From Phreatobacter cathodiphilus (GTDB lineage: Bacteria > Pseudomonadota > Alphaproteobacteria > Rhizobiales > Phreatobacteraceae), in assembly GCF_003008515.1 (NCBI RefSeq), contig NZ_CP027668.1, forward strand, positions 1,542,001 through 1,606,000: a DNA stretch of 64,000 nt. The letters are read 5' to 3'. Both the position numbers and the translations under genes were made by a program. The notes beneath the pieces are model-generated. The model was not told the DNA's origin, ran no database searches, and worked only from the letters and a program-made list of their open reading frames with translations. Each line of letters starts with the position of its first letter. The first letter of the stretch is position 1. Shown here in pieces: positions 17,028-28,205 of the stretch.

Positions 17028-18395
17028 TCAGTCGACGCTGAGCGCCTTCAGCTTGCGGTGGAGCGCCGAGCGCTCCATGCCGATGAACTCGGCGGTGCGC
17101 GAGATGTTGCCGCCGAAACGGTTGATCTGGGCGGCGAGATATTCGCGCTCGAAGGCCTCGCGGGCCTCGCGCAGCGGCAGCGCCATCAGGTGCTCGCCCC
17201 CCTGCCCCGTCGGCATGGACGGCGCCGCGGCGCCGACGTCCGGCGGAAGCATGGAGACCGAGACCACCGCGTCCGGATCGCCGCCGGCGAGGATCAGCAC
17301 CCGCTCGATGTTGTTGCGCAGCTGGCGCAGGTTGCCCGGCCAGTCGTGCGACTGCAGCACCGCCATGGCGTCGTCGCCGATCTTGCGCCGCGGCAGACCG
17401 GAGACGGTGGCGAGCTGCTCGACGAAATGCTCGACCAGTTCGGGAATGTCCTCGCGCCGCTCGGCGAGCGAGGGCACCCGGACCGGCACCACGGCGAGAC
17501 GGTGGAACAGATCCTCGCGGAAGCGTCCCTCGGCGATGTCGGCCTGCAGGTCGCGCGCGGTGGCGGAGATGATGCGCACGTCCACCTGCACCTTGGCGGT
17601 GCCGCCGACGCGCTGGAAGCTCTGCTCGACGAGGACCCGCAGGATGCGGTTCTGCGTCTCGCGCGGCATTTCCGCCACCTCCTCGATGAAGAGCGTTCCG
17701 CCGTGCGCCTCCTCCAGCGCGCCCACCTTGCGGCCCTGGGCGCCGTCGCTCTCGGCGCCGAACAGCTCGATCTCCATGCGGTCGGGGGTGATCGCCGCCG
17801 CGTTGATGACGACGAAGGGCCCGCCGGCGCGGGCCGAGGCGGTGTGGATGGTGCGGGCGGTGAGCTCCTTTCCGGCACCCGAGGCGCCGAAGATCATGAT
17901 GCGGCTGTTGGTGGGGGCGACGCGCTCGATCGTCTGGCGGAGCTGGTTCATGGCCGAGGAGCGGCCGATGAGGCCGGCTGCCTGACCGGAAATCTGGCGG
18001 AGCTCCTTGATCTCGCGGCGCAGACGCGAGGTCTCGATCGCCCGCTCCGCGATCAGCACCAGCCGGTCCGCCTTGAACGGCTTCTCGATATAGTCGTAGG
18101 CGCCGCGCTTGATGGCAGAGACGGCGGTCTCGATGTTGCCGTGGCCGGAAATCATCACCACGGGCATCTCCGGGTGGCGCTCCTTGATCACGTCGAGGAG
18201 TTGCAGGCCGTCGAGGCGGCTGCCCTGCATCCAGATGTCGAGGAAGACGAGGTTGGGCCGGCGTGCCTCGATCGCCGCCAGCGCCTCGTCGGCATTGCGG
18301 GCCGTGCGGGTGCGATAACCCTCGTCGTCGAGAATGCCGGCGACGATGTCCCGGATGTCCGCTTCGTCGTCGACAACGAGAATGTCTCCTGCCAT
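17028..18395 (-). CDS. ntrX: Nitrogen regulation response regulator NtrX
   Basis: Response regulator of 455 residues paired with NtrY. The receiver domain has phospho-acceptor D53 (FLDIWM) and K105 (IEKPF). The AAA+ domain has Walker A GASGAGKE (170-177) and Walker B-like GGTLFIEEV. The C-terminal Fis-type HTH is in ISRTAEFIGMERSALHRKL. The sigma-54 contacting GAFTGA loop, expected after ELFG at about residue 211, is replaced by AESDGAQGRKVGALEE. This absence is known for alphaproteobacterial NtrX and suggests it acts without sigma-54. It follows ntrY by 20 bp. Confidence 0.95.
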   Translation of the reverse strand: MAGDILVVDDEADIRDIVAGILDDEGYRTRTARNADEALAAIEARRPNLVFLDIWMQGSRLDGLQLLDVIKERHPEMPVVMISGHGNIETAVSAIKRGAYDYIEKPFKADRLVLIAERAIETSRLRREIKELRQISGQAAGLIGRSSAMNQLRQTIERVAPTNSRIMIFGASGAGKELTARTIHTASARAGGPFVVINAAAITPDRMEIELFGAESDGAQGRKVGALEEAHGGTLFIEEVAEMPRETQNRILRVLVEQSFQRVGGTAKVQVDVRIISATARDLQADIAEGRFREDLFHRLAVVPVRVPSLAERREDIPELVEHFVEQLATVSGLPRRKIGDDAMAVLQSHDWPGNLRQLRNNIERVLILAGGDPDAVVSVSMLPPDVGAAAPSMPTGQGGEHLMALPLREAREAFEREYLAAQINRFGGNISRTAEFIGMERSALHRKLKALSVD

Positions 18396-18415
18396 GCGTG
18401 CTTATCCGTTCTTCG

Positions 18416-20659
18416 TCATTCCGCTGCGGCGGTCGCCTGGACCGCCAGCCGCTGGTCTCTGAAACTGAGGCGGATCAGGGCGCCCCGCTGCTGCTCGTCG
18501 CTTCCCGCCGGAGCATCGTAGAGGCCGAGGCCCCCACCGTGCTCCTCGAGAATTTTGCCGACGATCGCCAGCCCCAGCCCCGTGCCCTTTTCCCGTGTCG
18601 TAACGTAAGGCTCAAGCAGCCGATGACGGTTTTCTTTGGGCAGGCCGATGCCGTTGTCGACGACGTCGACGGCGTAGGAGGACTTGTTGGCCGTCAGCCG
18701 CACGAGGATCCGGCCCTTGCCGCGCTCCTGCTCCGCCACGGCGGCGATGGCCTCGGTGGCGTTCTTGATGATGTTGGTGAGCGCCTGGCTGATCAGCCGC
18801 CGGTCGAAGGAGGCGGGCAGCGGTCCCTCCGGAATGTCGTCGACGATGTCGATCTCCGGATAGCCGATCCGCATCATGAACACCGCTTGGCGGACCGTGT
18901 CGGCCACGTCCTCCATTTCGAAGACCGGCTTCGGCATGCGGGCGAAGGAGGAGAATTCGTCCACCATGCGGCCGATGTCCCCGACCTGGCGGATGATCGT
19001 GTCGGTGCACTGGTCGAAGACCTCCCGGTCCTCGGTGATGACACGGCCGTAGCGCCGCTTCAGCCGCTCGGCCGAGAGCTGGATGGGGGTGAGCGGGTTC
19101 TTGATCTCGTGGGCGATGCGCCGGGCGATGTCGGCCCAGGCGGAGGTGCGCTGGGCGACGACGAGATCGGTGACGTCGTCGAGCGTCACCACCGCGCCGT
19201 GGGCGCCGTTCTCGTCCGCCTCAAGCGCCACGCGGACGACGAGGGTGCGCTCGCGCCCGCCCTTCACCAGCATGACCTGGCCCTGGACGATCGGCGCGCC
19301 GCGCGCCGCCCCGGCGATCAGCTCGGCGAACTCGGGCACGCTCTCGGCGAGCATGGTGCCGGACAGCTCGCTCTCGCTGACACCGAGGATCTCCATCGCG
19401 AACCGGTTGAGCAGCGTCACCCGGCCGGCCTCGTCGAGGCCGATCACGCCCGCGGTGACTCCGGCCAGCACCGCCTCGGTGAAACGGCGCCGGCTGTCGA
19501 TCTGGTCGCGCGCCGCGATGAGGTCGGCGCGCTGGTCGCGCAGTTCCGCCGTCATCTTGTTGAACGTGTCGCCGAGATTGGCGAGGTCGCCCTCGGACTT
19601 GCGGATATGGACCTCGACGTCGAGATCGCCGGCAGCCACCTGGTCCGCCGCGCCGATGAGCCGGCGGATGGGCTGCACCAGGCGGTTGGCGAAGCTGAGG
19701 CCGAGATAGACGGCCGACAGGGTGACCAGGAAGGCGATCAGCGCGAACATCAGGGCGAAGGCGATCTGCAGTCCGAGCCGGCGCGACTGCAAGGCCTGGT
19801 ATTCGAAGAGCCCCGCCTGGGTGGCACGCAGGTGCTGGGCGATCTGCGGGCTGATCTGCCTGACGACGTAGAGGATCTCGTCCCCTCCCCGCTGCAGCTT
19901 CAGGATCGCCTCGATGAAGTCGCGGTCGTTGAGCGAGGAGACGTTCGCGATGATGTCGTCGGTCTTGCTCACCTCGTCGAGAATCGCTGCGGGAACGCTG
20001 AAATCGGCCTGCATGGGCAGGTCGGCCCGGTCGACGATCGAGCCGTCGGTCTTCAGCACGCGCACCACGGTGAGGCCGCGCACCATGGCCTGTGCGGTGA
20101 GGAAACGGCCGAAATTCACCTCCGTCGAATTCAGCGACCGCACCCGCTCGATGTCCTGGACGAGGGCCGCCGCCTCGGCCCGCACCACCTGCACCTGCTC
20201 GTTGAGATAGGCGTTGGCGAGATTGGCCGAGGCCTCCACCGACTGGCGGACGCTGCCCGAGAAGATGCTCTCGAGGCCGCGGTCCAGGGTCACCGAGGCG
20301 GCGATGGCGATCACCGCCACCGGCACCGAGGCGACGATGGCGAAGAGGCGGACGACGCGCTCGTGCAGGCGGGATGCCGCCTGCCCCGCCCGCCGCGCCC
20401 GCCTCAGCACGAGGATCTCCCGCACGATGAGCACGATCAGGGCGCAGACGAGCAGCCCGTCAGCGACGAGCACGGAGAGCACCACCTCGTGGGTGGCGGC
20501 GATCGGCAGCAGGCCGGTGACAAGCAGGAAGGTGATGAGGCCGAAGAACAGGGCCACGGCCACCATGATGGGCCCGACCCGGCGGGCCCGCAGGCGCGGC
20601 ATGAAGGCCGAAGCGTCGGGCGGAGAGGTGGTCGTCGCTGTCTGCGGCGAAATCGTCAT
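18416..20659 (-). CDS. ntrY: Nitrogen regulation sensor kinase NtrY
   Basis: Membrane histidine kinase of 747 residues. It has N-terminal transmembrane helices (about residues 30-50, 60-80 and 103-123), a periplasmic segment, and a further helix near 300-325 (FALMFALIAFLVTLSAVYLGLS). Then come a HAMP domain, a PAS domain (from about 385), the H box [14 protein letters not shown] with phospho-accepting H517, and the ATPase with N, G1 (VVDNGIGLP) and G2 (GTGLGLAI) boxes. It is the cognate kinase of NtrX. A separate promoter is plausible in the 151-bp gap upstream (20660-20810), which carries repeated TGTGACCG. Confidence 0.95.
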   Translation of the reverse strand: MTISPQTATTTSPPDASAFMPRLRARRVGPIMVAVALFFGLITFLLVTGLLPIAATHEVVLSVLVADGLLVCALIVLIVREILVLRRARRAGQAASRLHERVVRLFAIVASVPVAVIAIAASVTLDRGLESIFSGSVRQSVEASANLANAYLNEQVQVVRAEAAALVQDIERVRSLNSTEVNFGRFLTAQAMVRGLTVVRVLKTDGSIVDRADLPMQADFSVPAAILDEVSKTDDIIANVSSLNDRDFIEAILKLQRGGDEILYVVRQISPQIAQHLRATQAGLFEYQALQSRRLGLQIAFALMFALIAFLVTLSAVYLGLSFANRLVQPIRRLIGAADQVAAGDLDVEVHIRKSEGDLANLGDTFNKMTAELRDQRADLIAARDQIDSRRRFTEAVLAGVTAGVIGLDEAGRVTLLNRFAMEILGVSESELSGTMLAESVPEFAELIAGAARGAPIVQGQVMLVKGGRERTLVVRVALEADENGAHGAVVTLDDVTDLVVAQRTSAWADIARRIAHEIKNPLTPIQLSAERLKRRYGRVITEDREVFDQCTDTIIRQVGDIGRMVDEFSSFARMPKPVFEMEDVADTVRQAVFMMRIGYPEIDIVDDIPEGPLPASFDRRLISQALTNIIKNATEAIAAVAEQERGKGRILVRLTANKSSYAVDVVDNGIGLPKENRHRLLEPYVTTREKGTGLGLAIVGKILEEHGGGLGLYDAPAGSDEQQRGALIRLSFRDQRLAVQATAAAE

Positions 20660-20810
20660 CCTGCGATCATCTTCGCAGAGTTCGGCGGAAAGCCGGCACG
20701 GCCGACCGCCTCGCTCAATCGTTCCAGGGTGACCCTCTTACAACATGTGTGACCGAAACGTCACGCCCTCGCGTGGACCGCGGACGAAAATGTGACCGCC
20801 CCGACCGCAC
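20660..20810. promoter_or_regulatory. ntrC-ntrY intergenic region with a TGTGACCG direct repeat
   Basis: The gap between ntrC and ntrY carries tgtgaccg at 20748-20755 and again at 20791-20798, 43 bp apart in the same orientation. A related gggtgaccc dyad begins near 20728. These could be operator sites for ntrYX expression. The evidence is repeat structure and position only. Confidence 0.4.
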
Positions 20811-22250
<1,440 letters not shown>

Positions 22251-22260
22251 ATGGACCTCT

Positions 22261-23385
22261 TCAGAGCGCTTTGCGGCCGTTGGTGTCGGTCTGCGACACA
22301 CGGGCCATGGGCAGAAGGATGCGGAAGACCGTCTTGCGGGGCTGGCTGTCGCACTCGACGATGCCCCCGTGGTCGCCGACGATCTTGGCCACCAGGGCGA
22401 GACCGAGGCCGGTGCCCGAACTCTTGGTGGTGACGAAGGGGTCGAACAGGTGCGGCATCAGGTCGTCCGGAACGCCCGGGCCGTTGTCGCGCACGCAGAC
22501 CTCGAGGGGCAGCGCCACGCGGCTCGACATGCCCGGCATGGTCAGGCGGACGCCCGGGCGGAATGCCGTCGTCAGCAGGATCTCGCCGTCGCCGGCCTGT
22601 TCGCCGATGGCCTCGGCGGCGTTCTTCACCAGGTTCAGGAAGACCTGGATGAGCTGGTCGCGATTGCCGAAGACCGGCGGGAGCGAGGGGTCGTATTCCT
22701 CGACGAAGCGGATGTGGCGGGCAAAGCCCGACTGCGACAGCTTCTTCACATGCTCGAGCACGACGTGGATGTTGACGGGCTGGCGCTCGACGGGGCGCTC
22801 GTCGGAGAAGACCTCCATCCGGTCGACGAGCTTCACGATCCGGTCGGCCTCGTCGCAGATCAGGCGGGTCAGCGTCCGGTCCTGGTCGTCCACGGAGGCC
22901 TCGAGGAGCTGCGCCGCGCCGCGGATGCCCGAGAGCGGGTTCTTGATCTCGTGGGCCAGCATGGCCGCGAGCGCCGTGACCGAACGGGCGGCGCCGCGAT
23001 GGGTGAGCTGGCGGTCCATCTTGTCGGCGATGGTGCGCTCCTGCAGCATCACCACCACGTCGCCCGGCCGCTCGGCCAGCGGCGCGACGTAGATGTCGAC
23101 GATCCGCTCGTGTCCGTTGCGCGGGGTGCCGAGGTCGACCTTGTACTCGTTGACCGGGGCATGGCGCTCGCGGACCTGCTCGACGAGCGCGAGGAGCGGC
23201 GAGCCGAAGGGCACGAGCTCCTTCAGCGCATGGCGCTTCAGCACCGAGATCGAGGCCTGGAAGAAGCCCTCGGCGGCGGCATTGCCGTCGAGCACCATGC
23301 CCGTCGCCGAGACGCTGATGACGGGGTGCGGCAGGGCGTTGAGAATCGAATCGTGCACCGGGAGCATCTGTGCCGAGGCCTTCAT
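22261..23385 (-). CDS. ntrB: Nitrogen regulation sensor kinase NtrB
   Basis: Cytoplasmic kinase/phosphatase of 374 residues that acts on NtrC and is normally controlled by PII. It has an N-terminal PAS domain (about 10-115), the H box [11 protein letters not shown] with H145, and an ATPase domain with the N box ([11 protein letters not shown]), DNGPGVP and GTGLGLAL. There is no transmembrane segment. The ATG at 23385 overlaps the dusB stop (ATGA), giving the classical nifR3-ntrB-ntrC order. Confidence 0.96.
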   Translation of the reverse strand: MKASAQMLPVHDSILNALPHPVISVSATGMVLDGNAAAEGFFQASISVLKRHALKELVPFGSPLLALVEQVRERHAPVNEYKVDLGTPRNGHERIVDIYVAPLAERPGDVVVMLQERTIADKMDRQLTHRGAARSVTALAAMLAHEIKNPLSGIRGAAQLLEASVDDQDRTLTRLICDEADRIVKLVDRMEVFSDERPVERQPVNIHVVLEHVKKLSQSGFARHIRFVEEYDPSLPPVFGNRDQLIQVFLNLVKNAAEAIGEQAGDGEILLTTAFRPGVRLTMPGMSSRVALPLEVCVRDNGPGVPDDLMPHLFDPFVTTKSSGTGLGLALVAKIVGDHGGIVECDSQPRKTVFRILLPMARVSQTDTNGRKAL

Positions 23386-24422
23386 GCCGCGCGCCTCCAC
23401 TGGAATCGGTCGTAGCTCTCGGCGAGCGCGGCGACGACCCGGCGCGGATCCTCCGACGTGAGGACGCGGCGGCGCGCCTCGCCGAGCAAGTCGTCGCCGA
23501 CGCCGCAGGTCGCGGCCGCGGCGTCCAGGGCCCATCCGAGGTGCTTGCGGGCGTGGCGGATGCCGACGCCCAGGCCGTAATGGGCGAGCTGGGCTTCGTA
23601 GAGCTCGACGGCGCAGGCGAGCTGGGTGGAAAGATCGGGATCGGCGGGCACGGTTTGCCCGGCGAGATGGGCGGCGACCTGCGACGGCAGCCAGGGACGG
23701 CCCTGGGCGCCGCGGCCGACCATCACCGCGTCGGCGCCGGACTGCGCCAGCGCCAGGCCCGCATCCTCCGGTGTCTCGATGTCGCCGTTGGCGACCACTG
23801 GGACCGTCACCGCCGCCTTGACGGCCGCGATGGCCCGCCAGTCGGCCCGGCCCTTGTAGAACTGCTGACGCGTGCGCCCGTGCACCGTGACGAGGGCGAC
23901 GCCCGCCTGCTCGGCGCGGCGCGCCAGGTCCGGCGCGTTGAGCGAGGCATGGTCCCAGCCGAGCCGCATCTTCAGCGTCACCGGAACGCCCACCGCGGCG
24001 ACCGTCGCTTCGATCAGGCGTTCCGCGTGGTCGAGGTCGCGCATCAGCGCCGACCCCGCATAGCCGCCCGTCACGCGCTTCGCCGGGCAGCCCATGTTGA
24101 TGTCGATCACGTCGGCCCCCGCCGCCACGGCGATCCGGGCCCCTTCGCCCATCCAGTGCGGATCACAGCCGGCGATCTGCACCACGTGCGGGGACAGGCC
24201 CTCCCCCTCGGCGCGCAGCCGCGCCTCCTCCTCGCCGGCGGCAAGGCCGTCGCCCGGGACCATTTCCGACACGGTCCAGCCCACGCCGAACCGCGCCACC
24301 ATCCGCCGGAAGGGCGCGTCCGTGATTCCGGACATGGGTGCGAGCGCAACGGGGGATGCCATCTCGAACGGCCCGATCGACAGCACGCGCCGGACAGGCG
24401 CAGGGGTCGATGGGTTGGTCAT
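23382..24422 (-). CDS. dusB: tRNA-dihydrouridine synthase DusB (NifR3)
   Basis: FMN-dependent enzyme reducing uridines in the tRNA D loop. It is a TIM barrel of 346 residues with the N-terminal signature [13 protein letters not shown], the catalytic Cys in NMGCPAKRV (C112), [12 protein letters not shown] and ANGDI. It is first in the dusB-ntrB-ntrC operon and overlaps ntrB by 4 bp. It is divergent from ispDF across a 142-bp region. Confidence 0.96.
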   Translation of the reverse strand: MTNPSTPAPVRRVLSIGPFEMASPVALAPMSGITDAPFRRMVARFGVGWTVSEMVPGDGLAAGEEEARLRAEGEGLSPHVVQIAGCDPHWMGEGARIAVAAGADVIDINMGCPAKRVTGGYAGSALMRDLDHAERLIEATVAAVGVPVTLKMRLGWDHASLNAPDLARRAEQAGVALVTVHGRTRQQFYKGRADWRAIAAVKAAVTVPVVANGDIETPEDAGLALAQSGADAVMVGRGAQGRPWLPSQVAAHLAGQTVPADPDLSTQLACAVELYEAQLAHYGLGVGIRHARKHLGWALDAAAATCGVGDDLLGEARRRVLTSEDPRRVVAALAESYDRFQWRRAA

Positions 24423-24564
24423 TCAACTGCCTATTTCGTAAGCGTGATGCGGTGATGCCTACACTTTAGACATCATTTTTCGCGCTGCACAAGAGGCGGG
24501 CCTCACGACAAGACAGGACGTGGTGAACGCGCTAGGGAAAGCGCTGAAAAACTGGACGCCCCGC

Positions 24565-25749
24565 ATGCGCTCGAAACCCCATGTCGCCGCCATCGTCGTC
24601 GCCGCCGGCCGCGGCCTGCGCGCCGGCGGCGGCCGGCCGAAGCAGTACAGGATGCTGGCAGGCCGGCCGCTCCTGAGCCATGCGCTCCGTACATTCCAGC
24701 ATCATGACGGCCTCAGCCAGCTCCTCGTGGTGATCGGCGCCGGAGACGAGGACCTCTACGGGGCGGCGGTGACGCTCTCGGCGACCCTGCTGCCGCCCGT
24801 CACGGGCGGTGAGACGCGGCAGGCCTCGGTGCTGGCGGGTCTCGAAGCGCTGGCGGCGACGCCCCCCGACATCGTCCTGGTCCACGACGCCGCCCGTCCC
24901 TTCGTCTCCGCGCGGCTCATCGACGACGCCATCGCGACCGTCGCGACCGGCGCCGTGGCCGCCGTCCCGGGCACCGCCGTGGTCGACACGATCAAGACGG
25001 TGGACGCCGACGGCCGGGTCGTCGGCACGCCGGAGCGCGCCGCCCTGCGCGCCGTGCAGACGCCACAGGCCTTCGCCTTCCCGGCTTTGCTGGACGCCCA
25101 TCGCCGCGCGGCGGCGGCCGGCATCGTCGGCCTCACCGACGATGCCTCGGTGATGGAATGGGCCGGCCATCCCGTCACGGTCTTTCCGGGCGAGTCCGGC
25201 AATGTGAAACTCACCCTTCCCGAGGATTTCGATGCGGCGAAACGGCGGATGCAGACGGCGATGAACGACGTGCGTGTCGGCCAGGGCTATGACGTCCATG
25301 CCTTCACCGAGGGCGATCACGTCTGGCTGGGCGGCATCCGGATCGCCCATGACCGCGGCGTCCTCGCCCATTCCGACGGCGACGTGGTGCTGCACGCCGC
25401 GACCGATGCGATTCTCGGTGCGCTCGCCGACGGCGACATCGGCACCCATTTCCCGCCGAGCGATCCGCAGTGGCGCGGCGCCTCCTCCGACCGGTTCCTG
25501 GCCCATGCGGCCGGTCTCCTCGCCGCGCGGGGCGGCCGCCTGGCCATGCTCGACGTGACGGTGGTCTGCGAGGCCCCGCGCGTCGGGCCGCACCGCGAGG
25601 CCATGCGGGAGCGGATGGCGGCGATCCTCGGCGTCGGCACAGACCGCATCGCCGTCAAGGCGACGACATCCGAGAAGATGGGCTTCACCGGGCGCCGTGA
25701 AGGTCTCGCCGCCCTCGCCGTCGCCACCGTTCGTCTGCCGGGACAGTGA
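24565..25749 (+). CDS. ispDF: Bifunctional IspD/IspF (MEP-pathway isoprenoid synthesis)
   Basis: A fusion of 2-C-methyl-D-erythritol 4-phosphate cytidylyltransferase (about residues 6-225) and 2-C-methyl-D-erythritol 2,4-cyclodiphosphate synthase (about 238-394). IspD motifs: [18 protein letters not shown], and VHDAARPFV. IspF motifs: GYDVHAF (metal D and H), [14 protein letters not shown] and the [11 protein letters not shown] loop. I prefer ATG 24565 ([10 protein letters not shown]); a GTG at 24520 would add 15 residues. The fusion is typical of alphaproteobacteria and Campylobacter. cinA starts 1 bp after the stop. Confidence 0.95.
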   Translation: MRSKPHVAAIVVAAGRGLRAGGGRPKQYRMLAGRPLLSHALRTFQHHDGLSQLLVVIGAGDEDLYGAAVTLSATLLPPVTGGETRQASVLAGLEALAATPPDIVLVHDAARPFVSARLIDDAIATVATGAVAAVPGTAVVDTIKTVDADGRVVGTPERAALRAVQTPQAFAFPALLDAHRRAAAAGIVGLTDDASVMEWAGHPVTVFPGESGNVKLTLPEDFDAAKRRMQTAMNDVRVGQGYDVHAFTEGDHVWLGGIRIAHDRGVLAHSDGDVVLHAATDAILGALADGDIGTHFPPSDPQWRGASSDRFLAHAAGLLAARGGRLAMLDVTVVCEAPRVGPHREAMRERMAAILGVGTDRIAVKATTSEKMGFTGRREGLAALAVATVRLPGQ

Positions 25750-25750
25750 G

Positions 25751-26263
25751 ATGACCGACACCGAGACCGAGCGGCTCGCGACGGATGTGCTCGCCGCCTG
25801 CCGGGCCCGCGGACTGATGACGGTGACGGCGGAGAGTTGCACCGGCGGGCTCGTCAGCGCCGCGCTGACCGCCATCGCCGGCTCCTCCGCCGTGGTCGAT
25901 CGCGGCTTCGTCACCTACACCAACGAGGCCAAGCAGGAGATGCTCGGCGTGCCGGAGGCCACCCTCGCCGCCCATGGCGCGGTGTCGGCGGAGACGGCAG
26001 CCGCCATGGCGGCGGGGGCCCTCGCCCGGTCGCGAGCCCAGATCTCCGTGTCGGTCACCGGAATTGCCGGACCGGGCGGCGCGACACCGGGCAAGCCGGT
26101 CGGTCTCGTCCATTTCGCCGCGCGGCGCGGCGACCGGCTGGTCCTGCGCGAGGAGCGCTTCGGCGCCGTCGGCCGGGAGGCGGTGCGCCGGGCGAGCGTC
26201 CGTGTGGCGCTCGGCCTGCTGCTGGCGCTGGCCACCGACGATCAGGCGCCGGGACGCCCGTAA
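25751..26263 (+). CDS. cinA: CinA-family protein (nicotinamide-nucleotide amidohydrolase, PncC type)
   Basis: A single-domain CinA C-terminal protein of 170 residues, lacking the N-terminal CinA domain. It carries AESCTGGLVSAALTAIAGSS near residue 26, GAVSAETAAAMA and TGIAGPGGATPGKPVGLV. The family deamidates nicotinamide mononucleotide in NAD recycling. It follows ispDF immediately. Its 3' end overlaps the convergent ratA gene by 22 bp. Confidence 0.93.
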   Translation: MTDTETERLATDVLAACRARGLMTVTAESCTGGLVSAALTAIAGSSAVVDRGFVTYTNEAKQEMLGVPEATLAAHGAVSAETAAAMAAGALARSRAQISVSVTGIAGPGGATPGKPVGLVHFAARRGDRLVLREERFGAVGREAVRRASVRVALGLLLALATDDQAPGRP

Positions 26264-26703
26264 ACCGCGTCGGCGCGGGCCTCGAAGGCTTCGGCGAAGC
26301 GCCGGAACGCCGCATCGAAGACCGCGCCCATGACGAGGGCCAGGGCGCGCGAGCGGAACTCGTAGTCGATGGAGAAGGAGACTCGCGTCCCCTCCCCGTC
26401 CGCGGCGAAGCGCCAGTGGTTCTCGAGCCGCGAGAAGGGCCCGTCGATGTATTCGGCGACGATGTGCAGCCGCGGCCGGTCCAGCGTCACCCGGCTGGTG
26501 AAGGTCTCCCGCAGCGGTCCATAGGCCACCGTCATGTCGGCGACGAGGATTTCGATGCCGTCGTCGCCGGCATTGACCCGGCGGCGGACCTTCAGCGCCT
26601 CGCAGAGCGGCACGAAGAGCGGATATTTGTCGACGTCGGCGACGAGGTCGAACATCTGCTCGGGGCGATGGCCGACCCTCCGCTCGGTCTTGAAGACGGG
26701 CAT
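26242..26703 (-). CDS. RatA/Coq10-type START-domain protein
   Basis: A 153-residue single START-like domain of the type II toxin RatA / coenzyme Q-binding COQ10 family. The family start MPVFKTERRVGHRPEQMFDLVADVDKYPLFVP is followed by a hydrophobic-cavity beta-sheet (FSIDYEFRSRALALVMGAVF). In alphaproteobacteria this is generally taken as a ubiquinone-binding respiratory factor; the toxin role described for E. coli is not implied. The ATG at 26703 lies 1 bp after the stop of the upstream kinase gene. It overlaps cinA tail to tail by 22 bp. Confidence 0.9.
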   Translation of the reverse strand: MPVFKTERRVGHRPEQMFDLVADVDKYPLFVPLCEALKVRRRVNAGDDGIEILVADMTVAYGPLRETFTSRVTLDRPRLHIVAEYIDGPFSRLENHWRFAADGEGTRVSFSIDYEFRSRALALVMGAVFDAAFRRFAEAFEARADAVYGRPGA

Positions 26704-26704
26704 G

Positions 26705-27232
26705 TCAGTGCGCCTTCGCCACGTCGAGCCCGGCGAGATAGGCGTTGGCCTGCCGCCGGCTGGTGAAGGTGACGAGCGTCTGGTCGGGGCGTAGCCGGTC
26801 GAGATAGGCCACTTGCTTCGGACGCTGGTCGCGCCGGTAGTTCCAGACCCAGCGCAGGAAGTCGAGGTCCAGCCGTTCGGGGCACCCGGCCGCCATTTCC
26901 GGCCGCACCCGGCCATAGGTCGATGCGATCCGTCGCAAGATGCCCGTCACGCAGACTCGGCGTGGCAGATCGAACCAGAACACCGTGTCGGCGCGCTCAC
27001 GCCGGCGTTCGGCGCCGCCATGGCTCGTAAAATTGCCGTCGAGAATCCAGGCCGGGCGATCCGCCTCACGAAGCACCAGGGCGCCGAAGTCCGCCTTGTC
27101 GGGCTCGACCCAGCCGGGCTTCCAGAACAGGCCGTCGAGCGACACGTAGGGCAGGCCCACTCGATCGGCGAGCGCCTTGGCGAAGGTCGACTTGCCCGAG
27201 CCGGAACAGCCCATCACCAGAACGCGTCGCAT
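26705..27232 (-). CDS. P-loop kinase-like ATPase (DNA topology modulation/adenylate-kinase-like)
   Basis: A 175-residue P-loop NTPase with Walker A GCSGSGKST (residues 8-16). LPYVSLDGLFWKPGW and the downstream VFWFDLPRRVC, with FLRWVWNYRR, match the group annotated as DNA topology modulation protein (FlaR) or adenylate kinase-like. The substrate is unknown. The start at ATG 27232 (MRRVLVMG) is preferred over 27304, which would extend into lipA. It lies between lipA and ratA on the same strand. Confidence 0.85.
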   Translation of the reverse strand: MRRVLVMGCSGSGKSTFAKALADRVGLPYVSLDGLFWKPGWVEPDKADFGALVLREADRPAWILDGNFTSHGGAERRRERADTVFWFDLPRRVCVTGILRRIASTYGRVRPEMAAGCPERLDLDFLRWVWNYRRDQRPKQVAYLDRLRPDQTLVTFTSRRQANAYLAGLDVAKAH

Positions 27233-27245
27233 CGCGCCGCCGGCC

Positions 27246-28205
27246 TCAATGGCCGAGGCGTGCCAGGCGGGCGGCCCGGAGCTTGGCGAAATCGTCGCCG
27301 GCATGGTGCGAGGACCGCGTCAGCGGGCTCGACGACACCAGCAGGAAACCCTTGGCCATGGCGATCGTCTGAAAACCCTTGAACTCGTCGGGCGTAACGA
27401 AGCGGACCACCTCGTGGTGCTTGCGGGTCGGCTGCAGGTACTGGCCGATGGTCATGAAGTCGACGTCGGCCGAGCGCAGGTCGTCCATCAGTTGCAGCAC
27501 CTCGTTCCGCTCCTCGCCGAGCCCGACCATGATGCCCGACTTGGTGAAGATGGTGGGATCGAGCTCCTTCACCCGCTGCAGCAGGCGGATGGAGTGGAAG
27601 TAGCGCGCACCGGGCCGGACCTTCAGGTACTTGGACGGCACCGTCTCCAGGTTATGGTTGAAGACGTCCGGGCGGGCGGCGACGACCACCTCGAGCGCCC
27701 CCTCCTTGCGCAGGAAGTCGGGCGTCAGGATCTCGATCGTCGTCTTCGGCGAGCGGCGGCGGATGGCATGGATCACGTCGGCGAAATGCTGCGCGCCGCC
27801 GTCGGCGAGGTCGTCACGGTCCACCGAGGTGATGACGACATGCTCGAGGCCGAGCTTCTCCACGGCGATGGCCGTGTGCTCGGGCTCGTTGGGGTCGAGC
27901 GGCGCCGGCATGCCGGTCTTGACGTTGCAGAAGGAACAGGCGCGCGTGCAGGTGTCGCCCATGATCATGAAGGTGGCGTGCTTCTTCTCCCAGCACTCGC
28001 CGATATTGGGGCAGCCGGCCTCCTCGCAGACGGTGACGAGGCCGTTCTCCTTCACGATCTTGTGGGTCTCGGCCCATTTCGGCGAACCCGGCGCCTTGAC
28101 GCGGATCCACTCCGGCTTGCGCTGGATCGGCTGGTCGGGCCGATGCGCCTTTTCCGGGTGCCGGGGGCGGTTGTCGCGCTTCAGCGTGTCAATCAGCGTG
28201 GCCAT
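27246..28205 (-). CDS. lipA: Lipoyl synthase
   Basis: Radical-SAM enzyme inserting two sulfurs into protein-bound octanoate. Both clusters are visible: the auxiliary cluster cysteines C60, C65 and C71 ([12 protein letters not shown]) and the radical-SAM cluster C86, C90 and C93 (CTRACSFC). The length of 319 is normal for alphaproteobacteria. It is the first gene of the lipA-kinase-ratA run. Lipoate made here serves pyruvate and 2-oxoglutarate dehydrogenase. Confidence 0.97.
   Translation of the reverse strand: MATLIDTLKRDNRPRHPEKAHRPDQPIQRKPEWIRVKAPGSPKWAETHKIVKENGLVTVCEEAGCPNIGECWEKKHATFMIMGDTCTRACSFCNVKTGMPAPLDPNEPEHTAIAVEKLGLEHVVITSVDRDDLADGGAQHFADVIHAIRRRSPKTTIEILTPDFLRKEGALEVVVAARPDVFNHNLETVPSKYLKVRPGARYFHSIRLLQRVKELDPTIFTKSGIMVGLGEERNEVLQLMDDLRSADVDFMTIGQYLQPTRKHHEVVRFVTPDEFKGFQTIAMAKGFLLVSSSPLTRSSHHAGDDFAKLRAARLARLGH

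Noticed and set aside
18263-20752. 829-codon open frame opposite ntrY
   Set aside because: Antisense shadow of a GC-rich gene; no protein motif, and ntrY on the other strand is unambiguous.
26242-26703. RatA as a type II toxin with an adjacent antitoxin
   Set aside because: The neighbours are cinA and a kinase, not a RatB-like partner, and in alphaproteobacteria the family fits a ubiquinone-binding START protein better.
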